From NCBI RefSeq assembly GCF_001544975.2, contig NZ_FCOG02000009.1, positions 62,001 through 126,000 on the forward strand: 64,000 nucleotides of DNA, written 5' to 3'. Positions within the stretch are counted from its first letter, which is position 1, and each line of letters starts with the position of its first letter. The notes below the pieces were generated by a model. The model had not been told where the DNA came from. It saw only the letters and a program-made list of their open reading frames with translations, and did no database searches. Shown here piece by piece: positions 43,373 through 52,966 of this stretch. The stretch comes from Caballeronia arationis (GTDB lineage: Bacteria; Pseudomonadota; Gammaproteobacteria; Burkholderiales; Burkholderiaceae). Made by a program: the position numbers and the translations under genes.

Positions 43373-43407
43373 TTGACTTACTTGATATATCACATACTGT
43401 GTATATC
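43373..43407 (+). promoter_or_regulatory. AT-rich promoter/dyad before the MFS antiporter gene
   Basis: TTGACT at 43373-43378 is a good -35 element; a poorer TACTGT (43395-43400) is suitably spaced. The segment GATATATCACATACTGTGTATATC (43384-43407) has imperfect two-fold symmetry (GATATA..CACA / TGTG..TATATC) and may be a regulator site. The remaining bases to the start codon hold only a strong ribosome site (AAGGAG, 43477-43482). Confidence 0.45.
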
Positions 43408-43489
43408 TAATCGCTCAGGAAAATTGGGCAAGACGGAGGGTGCCGCTCGGCATCTCGAACGACAAGGCAATACGCCAAGGAGACAGGCA

Positions 43490-44794
43490 ATGGAAACGGA
43501 ACGTCAGGCAGGAGCGTCGCGGCTGGCTTCGCCGTGGGTACAACTCGTATTCGGCGTGATCTGCATGGCCATGATCGCGAACATGCAGTACGGCTGGACG
43601 CTGTTTGTGAACCCCATCGATGAAAAGTACCACTGGGGACGCGCGGCCATTCAGGTCGCGTTCACGATTTTCGTGGTGACCGAAACCTGGCTCGTGCCGA
43701 TTGAAGGCTATCTCGTCGACAAGTACGGACCGCGTCCGGTGGTCGTCATAGGCGGCCTCTTGTGCGCGATCGCGTGGGTGATGAACTCCTATGCCTCGTC
43801 GCTGCCGATGCTGTATTTCGCGGCAGCCGTTGGCGGCGTGGGCGCGGGCGCGGTGTACGGCACCTGCGTCGGCAACGCGCTCAAGTGGTTCCCGAATCGT
43901 CGAGGGCTCGCGGCCGGCATTACTGCGGCGGGCTTCGGCGCGGGGTCGGCGGCGACCGTCGTGCCGATCGCGCACATGATCAAGAGCAGCGGCTACGAAC
44001 AGACGTTCCTCTGGTTCGGCCTCGGCCAGGGCATCATCGTGTTCCTGCTCGGCATGGCGCTCTTCGCGCCGCCCGCCAGCATGCTCGCTCCGGCGAAGAA
44101 TGCGCTCAAGCGCGCCGTCTACAACGCGAGTCCGAAACAGGTGCTTACGTCGCCGATCTTCTGGGTCATGTACCTGATGTTCGTGATGATGGCGGCAGGC
44201 GGCCTGATGGCAACCGCGCAGCTCGGCCCGATCGCCAAGGACTTCGGCCTGCACGATTCGCCGGTGTCGATCCTCGGCCTGACGCTGCCCGCGCTGACCT
44301 TCGCGCTCACGATCGACCGCGTGCTCAATGGTCTGACGCGTCCGTTCTTCGGCTGGGTGTCGGACCGGATCGGCCGGGAAAACACGATGTTCATCGCGTT
44401 CGCGGTCGAGGCGGTCGGCATCATGATGCTGTCGAAGTACGGGCACAGCCCGGTGGCGTTCGTCGTGCTGACGGGCATCGTGTTCTTCGCCTGGGGTGAA
44501 ATCTACAGCCTCTTCCCGGCGACTTGCGGCGATACCTTCGGACCGAAGTTTGCCGCGACCAACGCGGGCCTGCTCTACACCGCGAAGGGGACCGCCGCGT
44601 TGCTGGTGCCGTTCAGCAGCGTCATCACGACGATGACCGGAAGCTGGCACGCGGTGTTCACGCTGGCCGCCGGAATGGCGGCGCTCTCGGCCCTGCTCGC
44701 GATCTTCGTGCTCAAGCCGATGCGCAACGCCCACGTGCAGAAGCATTCACGCGGGGACGTCGACATGTCATACGCAACGACCGTAAAGGACTGA
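43490..44794 (+). CDS. MFS transporter, oxalate/formate antiporter family
   Basis: A 434-residue 12-helix major facilitator. The N-terminal block WVQLVFGVICMAMIANMQYG and WTLFVNPIDEKYHWGRAAIQ, the inter-helix signature VDKYGPRPVVVIGGLL and the second-half GWVSDRIGRENTMFIAFAVE are those of the OxlT (oxalate:formate antiporter) family. It may exchange divalent oxalate for formate or carry another small carboxylate. Start ATG 43490 has AAGGAG seven bases upstream. No oxalyl-CoA decarboxylase or formyl-CoA transferase gene is adjacent, so the specific substrate is inferred from family only. Confidence 0.88.
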   Translation: METERQAGASRLASPWVQLVFGVICMAMIANMQYGWTLFVNPIDEKYHWGRAAIQVAFTIFVVTETWLVPIEGYLVDKYGPRPVVVIGGLLCAIAWVMNSYASSLPMLYFAAAVGGVGAGAVYGTCVGNALKWFPNRRGLAAGITAAGFGAGSAATVVPIAHMIKSSGYEQTFLWFGLGQGIIVFLLGMALFAPPASMLAPAKNALKRAVYNASPKQVLTSPIFWVMYLMFVMMAAGGLMATAQLGPIAKDFGLHDSPVSILGLTLPALTFALTIDRVLNGLTRPFFGWVSDRIGRENTMFIAFAVEAVGIMMLSKYGHSPVAFVVLTGIVFFAWGEIYSLFPATCGDTFGPKFAATNAGLLYTAKGTAALLVPFSSVITTMTGSWHAVFTLAAGMAALSALLAIFVLKPMRNAHVQKHSRGDVDMSYATTVKD

Positions 44795-44834
44795 CGCGGT
44801 TCGCTCTTTTAAGCCTCTTTAAGCTTTTCCCTCG

Positions 44835-44859
44835 CGGCGGACGCTCACGGCGTCCGCCG
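44835..44859 (+). terminator. Terminator-like hairpin after the MFS antiporter gene
   Basis: A nine-base perfect stem, CGGCGGACG with CGTCCGCCG, and a seven-base loop lie 40 bases beyond the stop codon. Only a weak T-rich stretch (TGTTCGTTT) follows, so termination may be incomplete. Confidence 0.55.
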
Positions 44860-44987
44860 TGTTCGTTTACAGCGAGCCTGTCATATACGCGAGAACGCGC
44901 CGCCCGATTACACTTGCCTTCGTTCCTCGTCAGCCTTTCGTGGGTCGAGGACGCATGGATTCGTATGGTTAACCCCGATTTCAACGT

Positions 44988-45083
44988 AAACGAACAAAAA
45001 GGAACATGCTCCTTGTTGTTTTGGGTTCCTTTTTGAAAATCAGGGCCACGAACGCAGCATCGGTGTCCAAATAAAAAACGAAC
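44988..45083 (+). promoter_or_regulatory. Control region of the glycerol transporter operon (inverted repeat and AAACGAAC repeats)
   Basis: The 542-base stretch between the MFS gene and glpS has no convincing gene. It contains an 11-bp perfect inverted repeat, CAAAAAGGAAC (44995-45005) and GTTCCTTTTTG (45025-45035), with a 19-base loop, and two direct copies of AAACGAAC (44988-44995 and 45076-45083), the CGAA core being common in glycerol-repressor (GlpR) operators. The T-run on the right arm could also terminate read-through from the left. Which of these is the operator is not known. Confidence 0.45.
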
Positions 45084-45336
45084 GAGACATGGATGAACCA
45101 TATGCCCAGCAGCACCTCTGGCCGCCGTCCGAGCGGCTCCTGCCCGTGCGTTGCCCGAGCCGGCCCGAGCGCCGCCTCGGCCGCCCGTCTGCTCGACACC
45201 TGAATTCACGCGACGGCTCCCGCGCCCTGTGCGGGCCGTTTCGATGAACGCCATCTGGCGTCGGGCCGTCGACGACGCGCGCACGGCCATCGGTGGTAGC
45301 GCGGGCAGCAAAACAGGCATCCACAAGGAGCGCAAC

Positions 45337-46428
45337 TTGGTCTTGGAACTGGAGCGGGTCACCGTCGTTGCAGGCGGACAGACGCATCTCTATGGCGTCG
45401 ATCTGAGCCTCACGCCGGGCGCGATCAACGTGCTGCTCGGGCCTACGCAGGCCGGCAAGACGACGTTGATGCGCGTAATGGCCGGCCTCGACAAGCCGAC
45501 GAGCGGCCGCGTGCTCGTCGACGGACGCGACGTGACGGGCGTCGGCGTCAGACAGCGCAATCTCGCGATGGTCTATCAGCAGTTCATCAACTATCCGGCG
45601 ATGACCGTGTTCGAAAACATTGCGTCGCCGCTCAGGCTGCAAGGCATCGCCGCGAAAGAAGTCAATGCGCGCGTGAACGAAGTCGCCGGGAAGCTTCATA
45701 TAGAGCACTTGCTCACGCGCCGTCCCGGCGAGTTGTCGGGCGGGCAGCAGCAGCGCTGCGCGCTGGCGCGGGCGCTGGTGAAGCGCTCGTCGCTCGTGCT
45801 GCTCGACGAACCGCTCGTCAATCTCGACTACAAACTGCGCGAGGAACTGCGCGCCGAACTCGCGACGCTCTTCGCCGACGGCAAGACGACCGTCGTCTAC
45901 GCGACCACCGAGCCGCTCGAAGCGCTGCTGCTCGGCGGCTATACGGCGATCGTCGACAAGGGTCGCGTACTGCAGTACGGCCGCACGCTCGACGTCTACG
46001 ACGCGCCCGCGACCGTCGACGTCGCCGCCGTCTTCAACGATCCGCCGATGAACATGCTGACGAGCGACATTACCGCCGAAGGCCTCGCGCGCCTGCCGAT
46101 CGGCGTCGATGTGCCGGTGCGTGTGAACGCGGGCGGCGGCATCTGCCGCATCGGCTTTCGTCCCGGACATTTGCGGCTTGCGGCACGCTCGCCGCGCGCG
46201 ATCGCCGTGCCGTGCCGGCTGGAACTCGCCGAACTGAGCGGCTCGGAAACCTATCTGCACTTGCGCACCAAAACCGGCGGCATCGATCTCGTCGCGCAGT
46301 TGCAGGGCGTGCATCAGATCGCGCTCGGCACCGATCTCGACGTGTTCATCAACCCAGCCGAACTCTTCGTATTCGACAAGGACGCGAAGCTCGTGTCCCA
46401 CCCGGAGGCGAGCCATGGCGCGCATTGA
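45337..46428 (+). CDS. glpS: Glycerol ABC transporter ATPase GlpS
   Basis: A 363-residue ATPase of the MalK/UgpC class. Walker A GPTQAGKTTLMRVMAG, Q-loop VYQQFINYPAMTVFENI, signature LSGGQQQRCALARAL, Walker B VLLDEPLVNLDYKLREEL and a C-terminal TOBE-like regulatory domain (GFRPGHLRLAARS). The gene set that follows (second ATPase, two permeases, small DUF2160 protein, large binding protein) is that of the rhizobial glycerol importer GlpSTPQV. I chose TTG 45337 because AAGGAG lies six bases upstream and the domain begins at once; an in-frame ATG at 45244 has no ribosome site. The gene overlaps glpT by 14 bases. Confidence 0.88.
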   Translation: MVLELERVTVVAGGQTHLYGVDLSLTPGAINVLLGPTQAGKTTLMRVMAGLDKPTSGRVLVDGRDVTGVGVRQRNLAMVYQQFINYPAMTVFENIASPLRLQGIAAKEVNARVNEVAGKLHIEHLLTRRPGELSGGQQQRCALARALVKRSSLVLLDEPLVNLDYKLREELRAELATLFADGKTTVVYATTEPLEALLLGGYTAIVDKGRVLQYGRTLDVYDAPATVDVAAVFNDPPMNMLTSDITAEGLARLPIGVDVPVRVNAGGGICRIGFRPGHLRLAARSPRAIAVPCRLELAELSGSETYLHLRTKTGGIDLVAQLQGVHQIALGTDLDVFINPAELFVFDKDAKLVSHPEASHGAH

Positions 46429-47499
46429 GTTCCAGAATCTCGCGCACGCGTATCGCCCGAACCCGGCGACGCTTGATGACTACGCGCTCCAGCCGATGAG
46501 CATGGTGTGGGAGGACGGCGGCGCGTATGCGCTGCTCGGGCCGTCGGGATGCGGGAAATCGACGCTGCTCAATATCGTCTCGGGCCTCGTGACGCCGTCC
46601 GAAGGCAAGGTGCTCTTCGACGGCCGCGACGTGACCGCGCTCTCGGCACGCGAGCGCAACATCGCGCAGGTATTTCAGTTCCCCGTGATCTACGACACGA
46701 TGAGCGTCTTCGACAATCTCGCGTTCCCGCTGCGCAACCGCAAGCTGCCTCCGGCCGAAGTGAAGGCGCGCGTGCACGAGGTCGCGGAGATTCTCGACAT
46801 GACGCGCGAACTGGGACGCAAGGCGAGCAACCTTGCGGCCGATGCCAAGCAGAAGATCTCGCTCGGGCGCGGCCTTGTGCGCAAGGACGTTGCGGCGATT
46901 CTCTTCGACGAGCCGCTCACCGTCATCGATCCGCACATGAAGTGGATGCTCAGGCGCCAGTTGAAGAAGATCCACCACCAACTGAAGCTCACGCTGATCT
47001 ACGTTACGCACGATCAGGTCGAAGCGCTCACGTTCGCGGACGAAGTCGTCGTGATGACCAATGGCCGTGTCGTGCAGAAGGGCGGACCGGAGGCGCTGTT
47101 CCTGAGCCCGGATCACGCATTCGTCGGCTATTTCATCGGCAGTCCGGGGATGAACCTCTGCCCGATCTCGCTCGATGCCGATGCCGTGAAGGTCGGCTCG
47201 CAGCGCCTGCACGTCGACGGCAACACGCTCGCCACGCTCAAGAGCGCGAACGGCGAACTGAAGCTCGGCATTCGTCCCGAGTTCACACGTATCGCGGCAA
47301 GCGAAGAGCCCGGCGCGGTGAAGGCGCGGCTGCTGCGCGCACAGAGCCTCGGCAACTACCAGCTCGTCACCGCCGATTGCGACGGCCACGTGTTCAAGGC
47401 GAAGGTCGAAACGCACGTGACGCTCGCCGAAGGGCCGGTCTGGCTGCGGCTCGCCGCGCCCGAAACCGTGTTCTTCAGCAACGACGAAAGGATCGGACG

Positions 47500-47503
<4 letters not shown>
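46415..47503 (+). CDS. glpT: Glycerol ABC transporter ATPase GlpT (diverged signature)
   Basis: A 362-residue second ATPase. Walker A GPSGCGKSTLLNIVSG and Walker B AILFDEPLTVIDPHMKW are normal, as is the H-loop VTHDQVEALTF, but the ABC signature is not LSGGQ: the segment reads NLAADAKQKISLGRGL. A heterodimer with GlpS would thus have one canonical and one degenerate composite site. The C-terminal part (LGIRPEFTRIAAS) is the regulatory beta-domain. Overlaps glpS by 14 bases and glpP by four, indicating tight coupling. This GlpT is an ABC ATPase and not the E. coli glycerol-3-phosphate antiporter of the same name. Confidence 0.88.
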
Positions 47504-48382
<879 letters not shown>

Positions 48383-48390
<8 letters not shown>

Positions 48391-49195
48391 CGACCGCCGC
48401 TGGATGCGCACGCTGACGATCGTCGTCTACATTCTCTTCGCGCTGATCCCGCTCTACTGGATGCTGTCGATCTCGCTGCGCACGAATGAAGAAACGCTCT
48501 CTGCGTTCTCGACGTTCCCGCGCCAGATCACCTTCGAGAACTACAAGGTCATCTTCACCGATCCCTCGTGGTACTGGGGCTACATCAACTCGATCATCTA
48601 CGTGCTGATGAACATGGTGATGTCGGTACTGGTCGCGCTTCCGGCGGCGTACGCGTTTTCGCGCTACCGCTTTCTCGGCGACAAGCACATGTTCTTCTGG
48701 CTGCTCACGAACCGCATGACGCCGCCGGCCGTGTTCCTGCTGCCGTTTTTCCAGTGGTATTCGAGCGTCGGTTTGATGGACACGTATGTGGCCGTCGCGC
48801 TCGCGCACATGCTCTTCAACGTGCCGCTCGCCGTGTGGATTCTCGAAGGCTTCATGTCGGGCGTATCGCGCGAGATCGACGAGACCGCGTATATCGACGG
48901 CTATTCGTTCCCGGCCTTCTTCATCAAGATCTTCCTGCCGCTCATCAAGTCGGGCGTCGGCGTGACGGCGTTCTTCTGCTTCATGTTCAGCTGGGTCGAA
49001 CTGCTGCTCGCGCGCACGCTCACCACCGTGAACGCAAAGCCGATCGCCGCCGTGATGACGCGCACGATCTCGGCCGCGGGCATGGACTGGGGCGTGCTGT
49101 CGGCGGCGGGCGTGCTGACGATCATTCCCGGCGCGCTCGTCATCTATTTCGTGCGCAACTACATCGCGAAGGGCTTTGCGATGGGGAGAGTCTGA
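48383..49195 (+). CDS. glpQ: Glycerol ABC transporter permease GlpQ
   Basis: A 270-residue permease of the MalG/UgpE type, partner of GlpP. First helix LTIVVYILFALIPLYWMLSI; EAA loop EIDETAYIDGYSFPAFFIKIFLP (Glu and Gly of the motif visible); C-terminal VIYFVRNYIAKGFAMGRV as in sugar permeases. The gene overlaps glpP by eight bases and shares its last base with the next start codon. The symbol follows the rhizobial operon and is unrelated to the E. coli phosphodiesterase GlpQ. Confidence 0.9.
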
Positions 49196-49476
49196 TGATC
49201 ACCTGGATGTACTGGACGCCCGAAGTCGCGATCTTCTTCGCGTGCATCGCCGTGATGCTGGCCGGCATGACGGTCTGGGAAATCCGCTCGCCGACGGTCG
49301 AGCGCAAGGGCTTCCTGCCGATCGCGACGACGCGCGGCGACCGCCTGTTCATCGGCTTGCTGACGGCGGCGTATCTCAATCTGGCGTGGATCGGCGTGAG
49401 CGCGGAGGGCGCGAGCGCGTGGCCGGGATTTGCAGTTTCGATGCTCGTGCTCGTCGGGATCATGTGGAAGGGCTAG
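49195..49476 (+). CDS. DUF2160 small membrane protein of the glycerol transporter operon
   Basis: A 93-residue protein with three hydrophobic stretches (VAIFFACIAVMLAGMTVW, LFIGLLTAAYLNLAWIGV, GFAVSMLVLVGIMW) and the DUF2160 signature TVWEIRSPTVERKGFLPIATTRGDR. It is a constant companion of this type of glycerol ABC operon (called GlpU in rhizobia, from memory). Its job is unknown; accessory to the channel or to assembly is plausible. It starts on the last base of the glpQ stop codon (TGATG), and 88 bases separate it from glpV. Confidence 0.88.
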   Translation: MITWMYWTPEVAIFFACIAVMLAGMTVWEIRSPTVERKGFLPIATTRGDRLFIGLLTAAYLNLAWIGVSAEGASAWPGFAVSMLVLVGIMWKG

Positions 49477-49564
49477 CAGTCCGATATCCGGTTATCCGGT
49501 TCCGTTGTTACCCCGAACGGGGGCCGGCAGATGATCCAAGGGGTGAGAGAGTGAGGAGAAGACA

Positions 49565-51307
49565 ATGAAACACAGGAGACGGATCGTCGCGCTTGCAGTC
49601 GGAGGCATCTTCGCGGGGGCGCTGGCGAGTGGCGCCGCGCTTGCGGATACGGCAGCGGCGCAGAAGTGGATCGACAGCGAGTTTCAGCCGAGCACGCTTT
49701 CGAAGCAGCAGCAGATCGACGAGATGAAGTGGTTCATCGATACAGCGGCGAAGCTCAAGTCGCAGGGCGTGAAGGAAGTGCACGTCGTATCGGAGACGCT
49801 CGACACGCACATGTACGAGTCGAAGACGCTCGCCAAGGCGTTCACGGAGATCACTGGCATCGCGGTCAAGCACGACATCATCCAGGAGGGCGATGTCGTC
49901 GAGAAACTGCAGACGTCGATGCAGTCGGGCCAGAGCATCTACGACGGCTGGATTTCGGACTCGGACCTGATCGGCACGCACTATCGCTATGGCGTGATCA
50001 TTCCGCTCTCCGACTACATGGAAGGCGAGGGCAAGGCCTTTACCAATCCGGGCCTCGACATCAAGGACTTCATCGGCACGAGCTTCACGACCGCGCCCGA
50101 CAAGAAGCTCTATCAGTTGCCGGACCAGCAGTTCGCGAACCTCTACTGGTTCCGCGCCGACTGGTTCGCGCGCAAGGACCTGCAGGACAAGTTCAAGGCC
50201 AAGTACGGCTATGACCTCGGCGTGCCGGTCAACTGGAGCGCTTATGAAGACATCGCCGATTTCTTCACGAACGACGTGAAGACCATCGACGGCGAGAAGG
50301 TTTTCGGTCACATGGATTACGGCAAGAAGGACCCGTCGCTCGGCTGGCGCTTCACGGACGCGTGGCTCTCGATGGCAGGCGAAGCCGACAAGGGCATCCC
50401 GAACGGTCTGCCCGTCGACGAATGGGGCATTCGCGTGACGCCGGACGGCTGCCATGCGGTGGGCGCGTCGGTGTCGCGCGGCGGCGGCACGAACAGCCCG
50501 GCTGCCGTGTATGCAACGACCAAGTACATCGACTGGCTCAAGAAATACGCTCCACCCGAGGCATCGGGCATGACGTTCAACGAAGCCGGCCCCGTGCCCG
50601 CGCAAGGCAAGATCGCGCAACAGATCTTCTGGTACAGCGCGTTCACGGCGTCGATGCTCAAGCCCGGCAACGTGACCAACGCGGACGGCACGCCGAAGTG
50701 GCGCATGGCGCCGTCGCCGCACGGCCCGTACTGGAAGGATGGCATGCAGAACGGCTATCAGGACGTCGGCTCGTGGACCTTCTTCAAGTCGACACCCGCC
50801 AACCAGCGCGCGGCCGCGTGGCTCTACGCGCAGTTCGTGACGTCGAAGAGCGTGTCGCTGAAGAAGTCGATCGTCGGTCTCACGTTTATCCGCGATTCGG
50901 ACATTCATAGCGACTACTTCACGAAGAACGCGGACAAGTACGGCGGCCTGATCGAGTTCTATCGCAGCCCGGCGCGCGTTGCATGGACGCCGACCGGCAA
51001 CAACGTGCCCGACTATCCGAAGATGGCGCAGCTGTGGTGGAAGAACGTCGCGACGGCGGTCGCGGGTGAGAAGACGCCGCAAGCCGCGATGGACAACCTC
51101 GCGAAGGAAATGGACCAGGTGCTCGCGCGTCTGCAGCGCGCCGGCATGAAGGTCTGCGCGCCGCAACTGAACGCGGAGAGCGATCCGTCGAAGTGGCTGT
51201 CGGACCAGCACGCGCCGTGGAAGAAGCTCGCCAACGAGAAGCCGAAGGGCGAGACGGTGAAGTACGAAGAGTTGCTGTCGGCGTGGAAGAGCGGCAAGGT
51301 ACGCTGA
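49565..51307 (+). CDS. glpV: Glycerol ABC transporter substrate-binding protein GlpV
   Basis: A 580-residue periplasmic binding protein. Signal peptide with cleavage after ASGAALA (about residue 27), then KWIDSEFQPSTLSKQQQIDEM, characteristic of GlpV-type proteins, which are ~150 residues longer than ordinary sugar-binding proteins. Ligand-region features include DGWISDSDLIGTHYRYG and QFANLYWFRADWF. AGGAGAAG precedes the ATG. It is last in the operon and followed by a strong terminator. The ligand (glycerol) is inferred from operon layout. Confidence 0.9.
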   Translation: MKHRRRIVALAVGGIFAGALASGAALADTAAAQKWIDSEFQPSTLSKQQQIDEMKWFIDTAAKLKSQGVKEVHVVSETLDTHMYESKTLAKAFTEITGIAVKHDIIQEGDVVEKLQTSMQSGQSIYDGWISDSDLIGTHYRYGVIIPLSDYMEGEGKAFTNPGLDIKDFIGTSFTTAPDKKLYQLPDQQFANLYWFRADWFARKDLQDKFKAKYGYDLGVPVNWSAYEDIADFFTNDVKTIDGEKVFGHMDYGKKDPSLGWRFTDAWLSMAGEADKGIPNGLPVDEWGIRVTPDGCHAVGASVSRGGGTNSPAAVYATTKYIDWLKKYAPPEASGMTFNEAGPVPAQGKIAQQIFWYSAFTASMLKPGNVTNADGTPKWRMAPSPHGPYWKDGMQNGYQDVGSWTFFKSTPANQRAAAWLYAQFVTSKSVSLKKSIVGLTFIRDSDIHSDYFTKNADKYGGLIEFYRSPARVAWTPTGNNVPDYPKMAQLWWKNVATAVAGEKTPQAAMDNLAKEMDQVLARLQRAGMKVCAPQLNAESDPSKWLSDQHAPWKKLANEKPKGETVKYEELLSAWKSGKVR

Positions 51308-51338
51308 GTCATCCACGAATCGGCGACGCAATGTAAAA

Positions 51339-51368
51339 CGGGCGACCCGGCAGGTCGCCCGTTTTTTT
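51339..51368 (+). terminator. Intrinsic terminator of the glycerol transporter operon
   Basis: CGGGCGACC and GGTCGCCCG form a nine-base perfect stem with a five-base loop, followed by seven T residues. It lies 31 bases after the glpV stop. Confidence 0.92.
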
Positions 51369-51726
51369 ATATGAGCACGCGCATCGCGCGGTTGGCCCGC
51401 CGCGTCTGGAAGTTTCCCTGGATGCGCGTTGACGCTGCTGCCGGCAGGTGGTCTCCTCGTCCGTTTTATCCGAGCGTTACCGGCGCGAGCGGTTGTTCAT
51501 TTCGGCACGATGCGCGTGGATTGAATCCCCGATCCACCTGTCACAGCGACTCTTGCGCTCATGCCTTTCTCCAGTGCGTTGCGTTTTTTGCCGGGTTACC
51601 GGTCGTTGAACCGATGACCCAGTATCTCCGCTCGGAAGGCCCGCGAGAACCCGGCGCGCGCAGGGAGCGCGCGCATATTCGGAGGACTGGCGAAAGTAGG
51701 GGCTTTGTTTGTCGATGCAAGCCGCG
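51369..51726. other. Intergenic region between the glp operon and nnrS
   Basis: No gene was supported. An open reading frame on the + strand crosses into nnrS but has no ribosome site, no domain and poor composition. No promoter, repeat or RNA structure stood out. Confidence 0.4.
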
Positions 51727-52944
51727 TCAACCTGGCTTGCCGTCCGCGCGAGGACGCCAGAGCGGCCGCGCATAGCTCCACAGGTAGACCGCGAAACCGA
51801 GCGCCCAGCAAGTGCCCGCAATCTCGATCCAGGTCATGGTGAAGTGCGGTGCGAACAGCGGGCCGAACACGCGCAACGCCGATCCGGCCATGACGAGCAC
51901 GTAGCTCGCGATATCGCGTTTATCCGCGACGAGTGGCCTGCCCGTGTGTCCACGCGCGGTGCGCGTGACCATCGCGATGATCGCGCCGCCGATCACGCCG
52001 GCCGTGAACGCGTGCGTCGCGATTGTGTGCGTTACGTGGCCGGCCGCGCTCAGCGCGAGCAGCGCGAAGCCGAGCGGAATCCACGCATACGCGAGATGCA
52101 GCACCGCGAGAATCGCCGGACCGCGCACGCGGTACGAACGCCATCCGATGAGCCTTGCCACATGCGTCGCGCATGCGGCAGCCGCGAGCAGCAGGACGAC
52201 GCGTGAATCGATTGCGGCGGCATCGGCGAAGAGCGCCAGCACGGTGACGGGCCCGACTGCGAGTTCGACCGGCCGCCACTTTCTCGCTACGAAGCCGGGA
52301 ATCGCGTTGGCGGTGAACATCGGAATCACGCGCCCGCCGATCACGCTGACGAGCAGCACGACGATGCCCGCGGAGGCGTAGACGCAACGCATCGCGAGGT
52401 CGACGCGTCCGCTGATCGTGAAGACGTGGAAGGCGGCATCGAGCGCGCCGAAGACGAAGAGCACCGGCACGATGAAGTAGTTGCGCCGGTTGCCGGCCTG
52501 CATCAGCACACGCAACAGGACGAGCGCCGCGACCGGCATGAACGCGCTGTCGACGATCGCGGCGGGCACCGCCGGACCGCTCCACACGAGCACGCGCGCC
52601 GCGAACCACAGTGCGACGAGCGCAGCGAGCGAGGCGCCTTGCGCGGTGTTGCGCCCGGTCCACGCGCGCACGGCGGTCAGAAGAAAGCCGACAACGACCG
52701 AGCCCGCGAATCCGAACAGCATCTCGTGCGCATGCCAGCCGACCGGGCTCGACCGCAGCAAGTAGCCGCCGCTCACCGGCACACCGCCGAGCACGAGCAG
52801 CCACACGGCGAGCGCCGTTGCCGCGCAAGCCGCGCCGCACAGGTAGAACGGCCGGAAGCCGAGGTCGAACAGTGCAAACCGCTTGAGAGGCTGGTGCTTG
52901 CCGGGCGGCGGGACGTACACGGTCGCGGGCTCTTGAATCTTCAT
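51727..52944 (-). CDS. nnrS: NnrS-family heme/copper membrane protein
   Basis: A 405-residue membrane protein with about 12 hydrophobic segments, of the NnrS family, which protects cells from nitric oxide by limiting iron-NO complex damage. Family sequence: FALFDLGFRPFYLCGAACA near the start, VGWHAHEMLFGFAGSVVVGFLL with the conserved His pair, IGGRVIPMFTANAI and THAFTAGVIGGAIIAMVTRTARGHTG. These histidines are the probable heme/metal ligands. It follows hmp by 22 bases on the same strand, so one NO-responsive transcript is likely. Confidence 0.92.
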   Translation of the reverse strand: MKIQEPATVYVPPPGKHQPLKRFALFDLGFRPFYLCGAACAATALAVWLLVLGGVPVSGGYLLRSSPVGWHAHEMLFGFAGSVVVGFLLTAVRAWTGRNTAQGASLAALVALWFAARVLVWSGPAVPAAIVDSAFMPVAALVLLRVLMQAGNRRNYFIVPVLFVFGALDAAFHVFTISGRVDLAMRCVYASAGIVVLLVSVIGGRVIPMFTANAIPGFVARKWRPVELAVGPVTVLALFADAAAIDSRVVLLLAAAACATHVARLIGWRSYRVRGPAILAVLHLAYAWIPLGFALLALSAAGHVTHTIATHAFTAGVIGGAIIAMVTRTARGHTGRPLVADKRDIASYVLVMAGSALRVFGPLFAPHFTMTWIEIAGTCWALGFAVYLWSYARPLWRPRADGKPG

Positions 52945-52966
52945 TGCGACGTTCCCCGGTTGCTCG

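Noticed and set aside
45040-46425. Long minus-strand frame over glpS
   Set aside because: Antisense shadow of an ABC ATPase with all its motifs; no family features of its own.
51371-51775. 134-codon open frame between glpV and nnrS
   Set aside because: It begins inside the terminator T-run area, has no ribosome site or recognisable domain, and overlaps the end of nnrS.
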